Under the pieces are notes generated by a model that was not told the origin of the DNA, searched no databases, and saw only the letters and a program-made list of their open reading frames with translations. A stretch of 37,412 bases of DNA, from NCBI GenBank assembly GCA_002254365.1, contig NIUT01000075.1:1-37412 (forward strand), in the 5' to 3' direction. Positions 26,165 through 33,472 of the stretch are shown piece after piece (within the stretch, counting starts at the first letter, position 1; each line of letters starts with the position of its first letter). The translations under genes were made by a program, and so were the position numbers. This DNA comes from Nitrospira sp. UW-LDO-01. Lineage in GTDB: Bacteria; Nitrospirota; Nitrospiria; Nitrospirales; Nitrospiraceae.

Positions 26165-27400
26165 ATGCCGACGTTTGTGTGGCTGACAGTTGTGACTGCG
26201 CTGCGAATTTTGCAACGAAATCGCCTGCGTGCTGGATTGACGATGTTGGGGATTATCATCGGAGTCGGTGCAGTTATTGCCATGGTGAGTATCGGGGAGG
26301 GGGCAAAACTAGCCGTGCAGAAACAGATCGCCTCCATGGGGGTGAATAGTATTCTCATTTGGCCAAATTATTCGGTAATCAGCGGTGTGCGTGGAGGGCA
26401 AGGTGCCGTGGTTACCTTGACAGTGGCTGATGCGATCGACTTAAAAAAGAAGATTCCGCTTTTGGCTGAAGCAGGCTGGTCTCGATCGGGCTCGATGCAA
26501 GTGATGAGTGGAGGCCGCAACTGGAGTACGACGGTGATAGGGGCTTCGCCGAGTGTGCTGACGATCAGAGACTGGGCCTACAGCAGCGGAGGTCCATTTA
26601 CCCAAACGGACATGGATACCGCCGCCCGTGTGGCACTGATTGGTCAGACGGTGGTGGACAACCTCTTTGAGTCGGGAGAGGAGCCGGTTGGGGCGGTTAT
26701 TCGTGTGAAAAATGTTCCGATCCGGGTTATCGGTGTCTTGAGTCCGAAAGGGCAGAGTCCTTCTGGCTATGATCAGGATGATGTGGTGATTATTCCTTTC
26801 ACCACTGCTGAGCGAAAGGTGTTGGGGACATCGTTTCTTGGGTCCGTCAGTGGCGTCCATGTTTCTACAGATCGGACGGAAGATATATTTGATGCGATTG
26901 AACAAATACGGGAGGTATTGAGATCACGCCATCGATTACAAGGGGATCGACCGGATGATTTCCTGATTCGTACCCAGATCGATGTTGCAAAGATTCAAGA
27001 AGGGACCAGTGAGACCTTGACGGGCATGTTGCTTGTCATTGCATCCGTCTCCCTTCTTGTCGGAGGCATCGGCATTATGAATATCTTGCTCGTGTCGGTC
27101 ACTGAACGCACGAGAGAGATCGGAATACGTATGGCGGTCGGCGCCAAACGGCTCCACATCATGATGCAATTTCTCATTGAGGCCATGACGCTCAGTATGG
27201 TTGGGGGAGGGATCGGTGTGCTCTTGGGTGTGACCGCGGCCAAGCTGACGTCCATTATTGCCGGTTGGCCGACCATCATCTCAGGAAAGACGATTGTGAC
27301 TGCATTCGGTTTTTCTCTGGTGGTTGGCCTATTTTTTGGACTCTATCCCGCCAATAAAGCCGCCCGGCTGAATCCGATCGAGGCCTTGCGCTACGAATAG
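26165..27400 (+). CDS. MacB-type ABC transporter permease
   Basis: A 411-residue permease with one N-terminal membrane segment (LTMLGIIIGVGAVIAMVSIG), a large periplasmic MacB core domain, and a C-terminal FtsX domain of three membrane segments (starting SVSLLVGGIGIMNILLVSV). The cytoplasmic coupling sequence TERTREIGIRMAVGA and the end PANKAARLNPIEALRYE are hallmarks of the MacB/FtsX family. ATG 26165 with AAGGGG five bases upstream is the chosen start. Together with the two preceding genes it forms a MacAB-like efflux unit; substrate unknown. Confidence 0.94.
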   Translation: MPTFVWLTVVTALRILQRNRLRAGLTMLGIIIGVGAVIAMVSIGEGAKLAVQKQIASMGVNSILIWPNYSVISGVRGGQGAVVTLTVADAIDLKKKIPLLAEAGWSRSGSMQVMSGGRNWSTTVIGASPSVLTIRDWAYSSGGPFTQTDMDTAARVALIGQTVVDNLFESGEEPVGAVIRVKNVPIRVIGVLSPKGQSPSGYDQDDVVIIPFTTAERKVLGTSFLGSVSGVHVSTDRTEDIFDAIEQIREVLRSRHRLQGDRPDDFLIRTQIDVAKIQEGTSETLTGMLLVIASVSLLVGGIGIMNILLVSVTERTREIGIRMAVGAKRLHIMMQFLIEAMTLSMVGGGIGVLLGVTAAKLTSIIAGWPTIISGKTIVTAFGFSLVVGLFFGLYPANKAARLNPIEALRYE

Positions 27401-27438
27401 GTATGCTGGTCGGTCGCGTGCACTGCTCGTCAGCTTCA

Positions 27439-28623
27439 TTACGTGATGACCGCTTCTATGGCACGAGTTTGCGGCCCATCGGGTTGATCCGCCAGATTGA
27501 CGGTGAACGGGTCCGGATAGGTCGTGCCTTCTGGCTGGTGAGTGATGGTGATGATCGGCTGGTGCAATGTCTCTTGATTCAACGTCGTTACCACGCCTCG
27601 TTCCTTCGTATTCAGCCGTACCTGGCTATGCACCGGATAAATGCCCACTAACCCAATAAATGATGATAGAAGCTGCTGATCGAGCTTATTCTGTCGAGCT
27701 TCTTGGTAGAGCCGCTGAAACGTCCGGTGCGAAGGCAGCGGTGTGGCCCCGCCGAATCCACTTAACAGTTCATCGTACCGATCAACGATCATAAGAATTC
27801 TGGTTCGGTCCGAGGTAAATTCTCCTCGAGCTTCTTTCGGATATCCGCTGTCATCGAGATAGGCATGATGGTTGGCGATGAGATGGAGGATGGCCGTCTC
27901 GCTGCTGCCTGCTTGTTGCAATGTTCGCACGCCGATACGTGGATGAGTCTCAAACTCTCGTTGTTGAGCAGGGGAAAGACGTTGGTCGGCATGCGCATGA
28001 CGAACGAGTGCAGGGGCTATCTGCAGCAATCCGATGTCATGCAGGAGCGCGGCCGTGGCCAGTTCTTGCAGCTCCAATGGGTTGAACTGAAATGTCTGTC
28101 CGAGGATCAATGCCAAGGTACAGGTTGTGAGGGCATGCTGGCTCAGCATTGGATCGCCGGCTCTATTCTGGCTCAAGGCCATGAAGACGGATGAGGGGGT
28201 GAGCGTTCTGGTCACAATCGTGATCTCGTGGACGGCATCGGCTGCTTGTTGCGCATTGACCGTTCCGGTACTCGCAATCCTTGTGAAGACAGTCTGAACA
28301 GACTGTGTCAACTGCTGCTTTGCTAGCGCAGCTTGCGCATATTCTTCGTTGAGTTGGGCAAGTGTTTTGATCGGCTTTTTGTCCTGAATCGCCGGGGTGT
28401 GGGGTGTCGGGGGTTGTCGGTCTGTCGTATCTTGCTCAGGGTGAGGGCTGATCCCCCGGTCAAGATCGATAGTCACTGTCTTGACTCCGGCGCGAAGCAA
28501 CTTCTCGATTTGCGCTGGTCGTTCGACCTTGAAGGAATGACGAAGGAAGGGGGAGCGAAACCATGGGAGATCCAGACCTGCGACGTACATTCCGATCTGA
28601 AGTTGGCTGATGGGTACGCGCAT
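27439..28623 (-). CDS. DUF3391 + HD-GYP-like protein with a divergent active site
   Basis: A 394-residue cytoplasmic protein. The N-terminal 60 residues match DUF3391 (LQIGMYVAGLD, W..SPF..H.F.V), followed by a Pro-rich linker and an HD-GYP-like domain at residues about 160-330, as in cyclic-di-GMP phosphodiesterases. Visible metal-ligand positions are H163, H195-D196, H227 and H252-H253. The signature is altered: HDIGL has Leu199 where HDxGK has Lys, and HHAYLDDSGYP has Ala for Glu and Asp for Gly in HHExxDGxGYP. It may be an inactive receptor or a variant enzyme. It is convergent with the MacB-like permease gene. Confidence 0.85.
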   Translation of the reverse strand: MRVPISQLQIGMYVAGLDLPWFRSPFLRHSFKVERPAQIEKLLRAGVKTVTIDLDRGISPHPEQDTTDRQPPTPHTPAIQDKKPIKTLAQLNEEYAQAALAKQQLTQSVQTVFTRIASTGTVNAQQAADAVHEITIVTRTLTPSSVFMALSQNRAGDPMLSQHALTTCTLALILGQTFQFNPLELQELATAALLHDIGLLQIAPALVRHAHADQRLSPAQQREFETHPRIGVRTLQQAGSSETAILHLIANHHAYLDDSGYPKEARGEFTSDRTRILMIVDRYDELLSGFGGATPLPSHRTFQRLYQEARQNKLDQQLLSSFIGLVGIYPVHSQVRLNTKERGVVTTLNQETLHQPIITITHQPEGTTYPDPFTVNLADQPDGPQTRAIEAVIT

Positions 28624-28731
28624 GGTCGAGATAGAAAAAATACCATCGAGAAAGTTCCGAAGTCGATGGCTTCTTAACCTATCGGCAGAAGATGGACAGA
28701 ACTGTAGCTGCGGGAAGGAGAAAGTCTATTG

Positions 28732-29328
28732 TCAGGACTCGTGGGTTGAAGGCGATAAGCACGAAAGGGAGAGTTCAATGCGGGGGTTGAGTTTGTCGAC
28801 GTGCTTGTAGAGATGAGTTTCAATGATCCGATTGTCATTGACGTCGAGACCTTCACAGATTGCGTCCTGGGCGATCTTTAGCCCTCCGTCCAAATCTCGT
28901 CGTAATGATGTAGCAAAAAAGAATCGGATCGAGAGGGCAAGTGGGCCAGACCGGAGGCGGTCGCGAAAGGATGGCGCCTCAGGTGACTGAGCCAGGGTTA
29001 CCCACACCTGCTGACCGACCTGCGCTTTGTATGAGCGGCCGGTCGATGAGAGCAATCGACGTCCATTCACCGTGGCATATTGATGATTGATGCTTGGAGG
29101 AACCGGCAACGTCATCGTTAGGCTGTCAGCCGTGACTATAGGTGGGTGGGATGGACTGTGGCCGGTGGCCTTGGCGTTTGACCGAATGGACCTCACAGAA
29201 CCGGAAGAGGCCTTCACTAAACCGGAGGGAATGAACCCTGGTCGAGATCGCGTCTTTCGAGATGGAATTGTTTTTGCGAGGAGGGTACTGGAAGCGAACA
29301 CGATACCTCGTCGCTGGCGTGATGGCAT
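28732..29328 (-). CDS. RusA-like Holliday-junction resolvase family protein
   Basis: The C-terminal 125 residues match the RusA family of small metal-dependent Holliday-junction resolvases: LPVPPSINHQY, then the acidic core RRDLDGGLKIAQDAICEGLDVNDNR with Asp residues in the expected spacing, and a late Lys. The frame opens at ATG 29328, 8 bp after the mraZ stop, which adds about 70 basic low-complexity residues absent from RusA; ATG 29115 would give a normal-sized protein. Neither has a clear ribosome-binding site. RusA is usually phage-borne, so its place downstream of mraZ is unusual. Confidence 0.78.
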   Translation of the reverse strand: MPSRQRRGIVFASSTLLAKTIPSRKTRSRPGFIPSGLVKASSGSVRSIRSNAKATGHSPSHPPIVTADSLTMTLPVPPSINHQYATVNGRRLLSSTGRSYKAQVGQQVWVTLAQSPEAPSFRDRLRSGPLALSIRFFFATSLRRDLDGGLKIAQDAICEGLDVNDNRIIETHLYKHVDKLNPRIELSLSCLSPSTHES

Positions 29329-29336
29329 AGGGCCGA

Positions 29337-29777
29337 CTAGAGGAGGTTTGTGATCTTCGTCATGTTCTGTTCGTAGCGGTCTTCCGTGCGGGCAATATAC
29401 CGGCGCCAGTCACTTGGGTTCCAGAGTTCCATGCGGTGATAGAGTCCAACCAGTATGATCTCCTGATCCTCATCCACAGGGACCAGCTTTCGTAAACGGC
29501 CAGGGATTAAAATCCGTCCGGTCTTATCCACGTCCGATGAACCGGCTTCCGACACGACAAAGTGCATGAACAGCCGACTTTGGTCTTCATCCAAGGACGA
29601 CTTTGTTCGGTCTAGGACCTTTTCCCATTCCTTCATGGAATAGAGCAAAAGAGACTGTTCTGGACCTTTCAAGAACATCACAGCCTGGCCCTCGGCTTCA
29701 ATCTGCTCGCGGATCGGAGAAGGGACGATAAATCTCCCTTTTTCATCCACTTTGCAAAGATATTCACCGGCGAACAT
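29337..29777 (-). CDS. mraZ: transcriptional regulator MraZ
   Basis: MraZ is a SpoVT/AbrB-fold DNA-binding protein that forms ring-shaped oligomers and controls its own promoter and, in many bacteria, the division and cell-wall (dcw) cluster. The 146-residue protein has both tandem motifs, VDEKGRFIVPSP near the start and VDKTGRILIPGRLR in the second half, and the family opening MFAGEY. It overlaps the upstream helix-turn-helix gene by one base (TAATG). The usual downstream neighbour rsmH (mraW) and ftsL/ftsI are absent; a RusA-like gene follows instead. Confidence 0.95.
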   Translation of the reverse strand: MFAGEYLCKVDEKGRFIVPSPIREQIEAEGQAVMFLKGPEQSLLLYSMKEWEKVLDRTKSSLDEDQSRLFMHFVVSEAGSSDVDKTGRILIPGRLRKLVPVDEDQEIILVGLYHRMELWNPSDWRRYIARTEDRYEQNMTKITNLL

Positions 29778-29992
29778 TATAATCCCTTAGCCTTGGAATT
29801 GCCCAGATATCTGGTTTGGGTGTCTTGCATCCACCGTTCGAGATCCGAACGAACGAATTGCCACTCGTTGCCAAGCTTGAACGCGGGGCTGTCTCGGCGC
29901 TGAAAATATCGATAGCGTGTATGCTGTGGAATCTTGAGGAAGCGGTGGGTGTCCATGGCTGTCATCAGCTCGCTCTTGGGAGTCTGGCCCAT
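29777..29992 (-). CDS. small excisionase/MerR-type helix-turn-helix protein
   Basis: A 71-residue protein with the helix-turn-helix and wing pattern of the excisionase-like HTH_17 class (FLKIPQHTRYRYFQRRDSPAFKLGNEWQFVRSDLERWM). Such proteins usually bind DNA as small regulators or directionality factors. The TAA stop shares its last A with the mraZ ATG, so the two are translationally coupled. A promoter lies about 50 bases upstream, making it the first gene of an HTH-mraZ-rusA operon. Confidence 0.85.
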   Translation of the reverse strand: MGQTPKSELMTAMDTHRFLKIPQHTRYRYFQRRDSPAFKLGNEWQFVRSDLERWMQDTQTRYLGNSKAKGL

Positions 29993-30046
29993 TACTCCAC
30001 TTCGTCATAGAGCGCACATGCCGCATAACACCCCCACTATGGAGGT

Positions 30047-30074
30047 ATTCTAGAGGTCGTTGTAAGAAAGTCAA
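30047..30074 (-). promoter_or_regulatory. sigma-70-type promoter of the HTH-mraZ-rusA operon
   Basis: On the minus strand TTGACT (30074-30069) and TAGAAT (30052-30047) are 16 bases apart, the same two hexamers as at the clpC promoter. Transcription should start near 30040, leaving a leader of about 48 bases. The leader is G-rich with GTGGGG and GTGGAG words that resemble the GTGGG-type repeats bound by MraZ, but their spacing is irregular. Confidence 0.6.
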
Positions 30075-30096
30075 GTGAAAATATGTGAGAAACATC

Positions 30097-30438
30097 TTAG
30101 ATGTCGTCGGCGTGGTCGATGCTTGAGTCGTCTCCACCGGGTTCGTCCAACATGGCTTCGACGTCACTGACGTCTTCACCCAACTCCTGTCCCATTTTCT
30201 TCATGAGTCGGGCGACGCTCCGGGGATCCGATTCATCGAGTCCGCCGAGGGTGGTGGGATCGGCAAGTGACTCGAGCCTGGCCTCCTCCGACTTGGGAGC
30301 GGAAAATCGTGAGAGGAGGCGATTCATCCTTGAGCTTCCACAGTGGCGGCATTGCACCGGATCGACTCGGTGGGGGGTCAATATCAGGATCGCATTGCGT
30401 TTCGTGCAGTCTTGGCACAGGTACTCATAGATGGGCAT
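30097..30438 (-). CDS. FmdB-type zinc-ribbon protein
   Basis: A 113-residue protein starting MPIYEYLC with two CxxC knuckles (C8/C11 and C30/C33) that form the zinc ribbon of the FmdB/CxxC-CxxC-SSSS family, proposed regulators or accessory proteins. After residue 40 the sequence is acidic and probably disordered at the end (EPGGDDSSIDHADD). It lies 17 bp downstream of the ComF-like gene on the same strand and is likely co-transcribed with it. Confidence 0.88.
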   Translation of the reverse strand: MPIYEYLCQDCTKRNAILILTPHRVDPVQCRHCGSSRMNRLLSRFSAPKSEEARLESLADPTTLGGLDESDPRSVARLMKKMGQELGEDVSDVEAMLDEPGGDDSSIDHADDI

Positions 30439-30455
30439 AAAGTTGACCTTTCAAT

Positions 30456-31259
30456 TCAATGACTTGAAAATGGATAGGGTGCTGGAGATTGCGTTCGATC
30501 AGGGATCAGATTCTGGTCGATGGTTCGCGCCAAGGTGAGGACGAAGACGTCGGCTGAACCGGATCGGCGCAAAGTTCTGGCACATTCGTTGACAGTCGTG
30601 CCGGTTGTGAAGACATCGTCAATCAATAAAATACGTTTGTTCATGAGCTGAGTAGGATGCCGTACCGCAAATGCGTGGCGAAGATTTTTGAGCCGGCTTT
30701 TGCGGGAGAGGGAGGTCTGAGGTGCGGTGCAGGTGGTACGGACCAGATTGGTGTACGAAATGGAAATATTCAGATGTCGTCCGATCTGATCAGCCAGCAG
30801 CAGTGCCTGATTGAACTCTCGCTGGCAGAGCCGCGCGTGGTGCAATGGAACCGGTATGATCAGGTCGATGGTATCCAGCTGTGGAAGTGTGGTGAGCATC
30901 AAGTTGGCAAGGGGTGTCACGAGGGAAACCTTGCCCTGGTACTTCAACAGGCGGATCGCATCTTGGAGGGGAGGAGTGTAGGGATATAGTGTCCAGGCTC
31001 GTGTGTAGGAAGGTGGACGTTCAACGCAGGCGTAGCACAGGTGCTGTGGGCTATAGGCAGTCGCCACTCCAGAAACAAATGGTCGATCACATCGTGCACA
31101 TCGAGCTGGGGGCATCGACTGAAGCGCGCTCCAGCAGCCGGTACAAAAATGAGGGATGAGGTCATCTGCCAAGGGTGCACCACACACGACACACTGAATT
31201 GGGAAGAAAAAGCGCGTGACACGACGTAGGAATGTTGAAAGTAGAGGAAAGGCAGCCAT
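30456..31259 (-). CDS. ComF-like phosphoribosyltransferase-fold protein
   Basis: A 267-residue protein of the ComF family, linked to DNA uptake and handling of imported DNA or nucleotides in competent bacteria. The N-terminal zinc-binding region has four CxxC pairs (CVVC, CTGC, CARC, CYAC), followed by the family motif LKYQGK and IIPVPLHHARLCQREFNQA. A type I phosphoribosyltransferase PRPP loop is visible as ILLIDDVFTTGTT. No other competence gene is in the window, so natural transformation cannot be inferred. A consensus promoter lies just upstream, back to back with one for the ABC ATPase gene. Confidence 0.9.
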   Translation of the reverse strand: MAAFPLLSTFLRRVTRFFFPIQCVVCGAPLADDLIPHFCTGCWSALQSMPPARCARCDRPFVSGVATAYSPQHLCYACVERPPSYTRAWTLYPYTPPLQDAIRLLKYQGKVSLVTPLANLMLTTLPQLDTIDLIIPVPLHHARLCQREFNQALLLADQIGRHLNISISYTNLVRTTCTAPQTSLSRKSRLKNLRHAFAVRHPTQLMNKRILLIDDVFTTGTTVNECARTLRRSGSADVFVLTLARTIDQNLIPDRTQSPAPYPFSSH

Positions 31260-31291
31260 GGCAGCCAGAGATGAATCCTTGCGCTTGTTTC

Positions 31292-31319
31292 ATTATGGCG
31301 AAGCGGCAGCTCCTGTCAA
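31292..31319 (-). promoter_or_regulatory. sigma-70-type promoter of the comF-like gene
   Basis: On the minus strand a perfect TTGACA (31319-31314) is followed after 16 bases by CATAAT (31297-31292, 5 of 6). Transcription would start near 31285, about 25 bases before the ATG at 31259. Confidence 0.65.
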
Positions 31320-31321
31320 GG

Positions 31322-31351
31322 TTGTCCTGTTCCGAAGGGGTGTGTTATAGG
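31322..31351 (+). promoter_or_regulatory. possible promoter of the ABC ATPase-pyrD genes
   Basis: TTGTCC at 31322-31327 and TATAGG at 31346-31351 are 18 bases apart, each matching four of six consensus bases. It begins 3 bp after the -35 of the oppositely oriented comF-like promoter. A weak call. Confidence 0.35.
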
Positions 31352-31395
31352 AGTACGCGTTTCAGAAGGTCTAGGACTGTGTCGTTCAGGAGCAT

Positions 31396-32106
31396 GTGGA
31401 GTCGGTGGTTACGATCAGAGGGCTTTCCAAGACGTACTCACGCGGTGAGGCCATGGTGACCGCCTTGCACGATGTGGATCTTGAAATTCGGCAGGGCGAA
31501 TTCTGTGCTTTTGTCGGTCCTAGTGGGTGTGGGAAGAGTACCCTTCTCAATCTTGTCGCTGGGCTGGATCACCCCACTTCGGGTGAAGTTGTGATTGATG
31601 GACGGTCCACGAGCACGCTGAACAGTCAGGACTGGACGACGATGCGGCGTGAAACAATCGGAATTGTGTTTCAAGCCTTCCATCTTGTTCATGGACTGAC
31701 GGCTGAAGAGAATATCGCACTCCCGTTGATCTTGCGGGGAGACCAAGGACGTGATATTGCTGCACGGGTTGATGATCTGTTGCATCGGGTTGGTATGAGT
31801 CATCGGCGCCGCCATCGTCCAGGTGAGCTCTCGGGTGGCGAGCAGCAACGAGTGGCGATTGCGCGGGCATTAGTCCACCAACCACGGCTTCTATTGGCTG
31901 ATGAACCGACCGGTAACGTGGATTCGCATCAAGGTGCAGAAATCATGACGCTGATCCGTGGGCTCGCCCAGTCTGGGGGACAGACGGTGCTGTTGGTGAC
32001 TCATAGCGCACAGGCTGCGTTGGCGGCTGACTATACCTGGGCGATGCGTGACGGTAGACTGGTTTCACGCACGCCCCCTGTTACTCAATCGGTTTGCCCA
32101 TCATGA
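31396..32106 (+). CDS. LolD/YbbA-type ABC transporter ATP-binding protein
   Basis: A 236-residue ABC ATPase with Walker [11 protein letters not shown]-loop [11 protein letters not shown], signature LSGGEQQR, Walker [10 protein letters not shown] and switch His in LLVTHSA. It belongs to the LolD/YbbA/FtsE group that works with FtsX-fold permeases. GTG 31396, close behind AGGAG at 31388-31392, is taken as start; GTG 31405 is possible. Its stop overlaps the pyrD ATG (ATGA). The fitting permease is probably the YbbP-like gene at 33473-36088, separated from it by pyrD and a reversed regulator gene. Confidence 0.92.
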   Translation: MESVVTIRGLSKTYSRGEAMVTALHDVDLEIRQGEFCAFVGPSGCGKSTLLNLVAGLDHPTSGEVVIDGRSTSTLNSQDWTTMRRETIGIVFQAFHLVHGLTAEENIALPLILRGDQGRDIAARVDDLLHRVGMSHRRRHRPGELSGGEQQRVAIARALVHQPRLLLADEPTGNVDSHQGAEIMTLIRGLAQSGGQTVLLVTHSAQAALAADYTWAMRDGRLVSRTPPVTQSVCPS

Positions 32107-33029
32107 ACCTCTCGACGACGATTGCAGGCGTGATGTTCCCCAGCTGTTTTATGAATGCAGCCGGTGCGCTTTGTGTCACGCGAGAAGAATTGGAGGCCCT
32201 CGGAGGGTCCGCCGCAGGGGCGATCGTCACAAAGTCGATGACGATTGAGCCGCGTCATGGGAATCCAGAACCGAGATATTATGGGTTTCCGGGAGGCTCC
32301 ATCAACTCCATGGGATTGCCAAATCTTGGTTATCGAGCATATGCTGAATTAATTCCGCAGCTCAAACGATTTGGCAAGCCCGTCATTGCCAGTGTAGCCG
32401 GACTGACGGAGGACGATTTTCCGACGATTGCCGAAATGATCAATGCCGTACAACCGGATCTTATTGAGGTAAATTTATCCTGTCCCAATATCCCTGGGAA
32501 ACCGCAGATCGGGTATGACCCGGATGCCTCTGAACGAGTACTCAAGAAGGTGCGTCCAAAGATCACTGTTCCCATGGGGGTCAAGCTGCCGCCCTACTTT
32601 GATCCAGCCCACCATCATGCGATGGGGACCATGCTAGGTCGATGTGGAGTGGACTTTCTGAACCTGATCAATTCAGTCGGCAATGGACTCGTGGTTGATT
32701 CGGAGCGGGAAACGGTCGTGATCAAGCCGAAAGGTGGATTTGGTGGATTAGGTGGACGCCTGATCAAACCCGTGGCGTTGGCGAATGTCCGTGCCTTCTA
32801 TAAGATCTTTGGAGAGAAGATACCCATCATTGGCACGGGTGGAGTGATGGATGGCGGTGATGCGTTTGAACATATTCTCTGTGGAGCATCGGCGGTGCAG
32901 GTTGGAACAGTATTGGTGGAGGAGGGGTTGGACGCCTTCCGTCGTTTAGAGACAGAACTCGGGGCGGTATTAACCCGAAAGGGATACCGATCGATTCAGG
33001 AGTGCCGCGGACGTCTCAAGGAGCTCTAG
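32103..33029 (+). CDS. pyrD: class 1A dihydroorotate dehydrogenase (fumarate-type)
   Basis: Oxidises dihydroorotate to orotate in pyrimidine synthesis. The 308-residue flavoprotein has Lys44 in TKS, the NSMGLPN loop, the catalytic Cys127 in NLSCPN, and the late FMN phosphate-binding GTGGV. Cys as catalytic base and the CPNIPGKPQIGYD sequence fit class 1A enzymes, which are soluble homodimers using fumarate, rather than membrane class 2; a class 1B enzyme would need a PyrK partner, which is not adjacent. ATG 32103 overlaps the ABC ATPase stop. TTG 32094 is less likely. Confidence 0.93.
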   Translation: MNLSTTIAGVMFPSCFMNAAGALCVTREELEALGGSAAGAIVTKSMTIEPRHGNPEPRYYGFPGGSINSMGLPNLGYRAYAELIPQLKRFGKPVIASVAGLTEDDFPTIAEMINAVQPDLIEVNLSCPNIPGKPQIGYDPDASERVLKKVRPKITVPMGVKLPPYFDPAHHHAMGTMLGRCGVDFLNLINSVGNGLVVDSERETVVIKPKGGFGGLGGRLIKPVALANVRAFYKIFGEKIPIIGTGGVMDGGDAFEHILCGASAVQVGTVLVEEGLDAFRRLETELGAVLTRKGYRSIQECRGRLKEL

Positions 33030-33030
33030 C

Positions 33031-33318
33031 TCATTTGGTGCCGAAGTTGCGCGGCAAGAGATTTTGCTGCAATGCTTGGCGTAGTAGCTGGGCCACGTTG
33101 CGAACGTTCAGCCGCCGCATCAAGTTGAATCGGTGGACCTCAACCGTCCTGACACTGATCCCCAACGATCCGGCGATTTCACGATTTGTATGGCCGAGTG
33201 CGACGAGTCGCAAGATTTCACGTTGCCTGGGGGTGATGGACACTGCAGACTTAGGGGGGCGGGTGGTTCGTACGAGATGTTTGGATGCTTTTGCTGCTGT
33301 GCGAGAGTGTCTTGCCAT
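33031..33318 (-). CDS. stand-alone LuxR-type DNA-binding regulator
   Basis: A 95-residue protein that is little more than a LuxR/GerE helix-turn-helix domain (ITPRQREILRLVALGHTNREIA, then ISVRTVEVHRFNLMRRLNV). It lacks the receiver or ligand-binding domain of full-length LuxR/NarL proteins. AGAAGGAG stands five bases before ATG 33318. It converges on pyrD, with the two stop codons almost touching, and diverges from the large permease gene, which it could regulate; that is inference from position. Confidence 0.9.
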   Translation of the reverse strand: MARHSRTAAKASKHLVRTTRPPKSAVSITPRQREILRLVALGHTNREIAGSLGISVRTVEVHRFNLMRRLNVRNVAQLLRQALQQNLLPRNFGTK

Positions 33319-33472
33319 TGGTGCTCCTTCTGTATAAGTACGCGTCAGTCTAGCAAACGGTCCTCAGCGTGTAAACGAAACTCAAAGAATTTGCAGAAAC
33401 AGGTTGGGACGGTCAGCTTCGGGTGGTCAGTCTCTGGTGCGTGTCCCTCGTGGTTCCGCTTCTTCTACCTTC

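Noticed and set aside
29993-30046. MraZ-box array in the leader of the HTH-mraZ operon
   Set aside because: GTGGGG and GTGGAG words are present but lack the regular spacing of known MraZ boxes, so no site was annotated.
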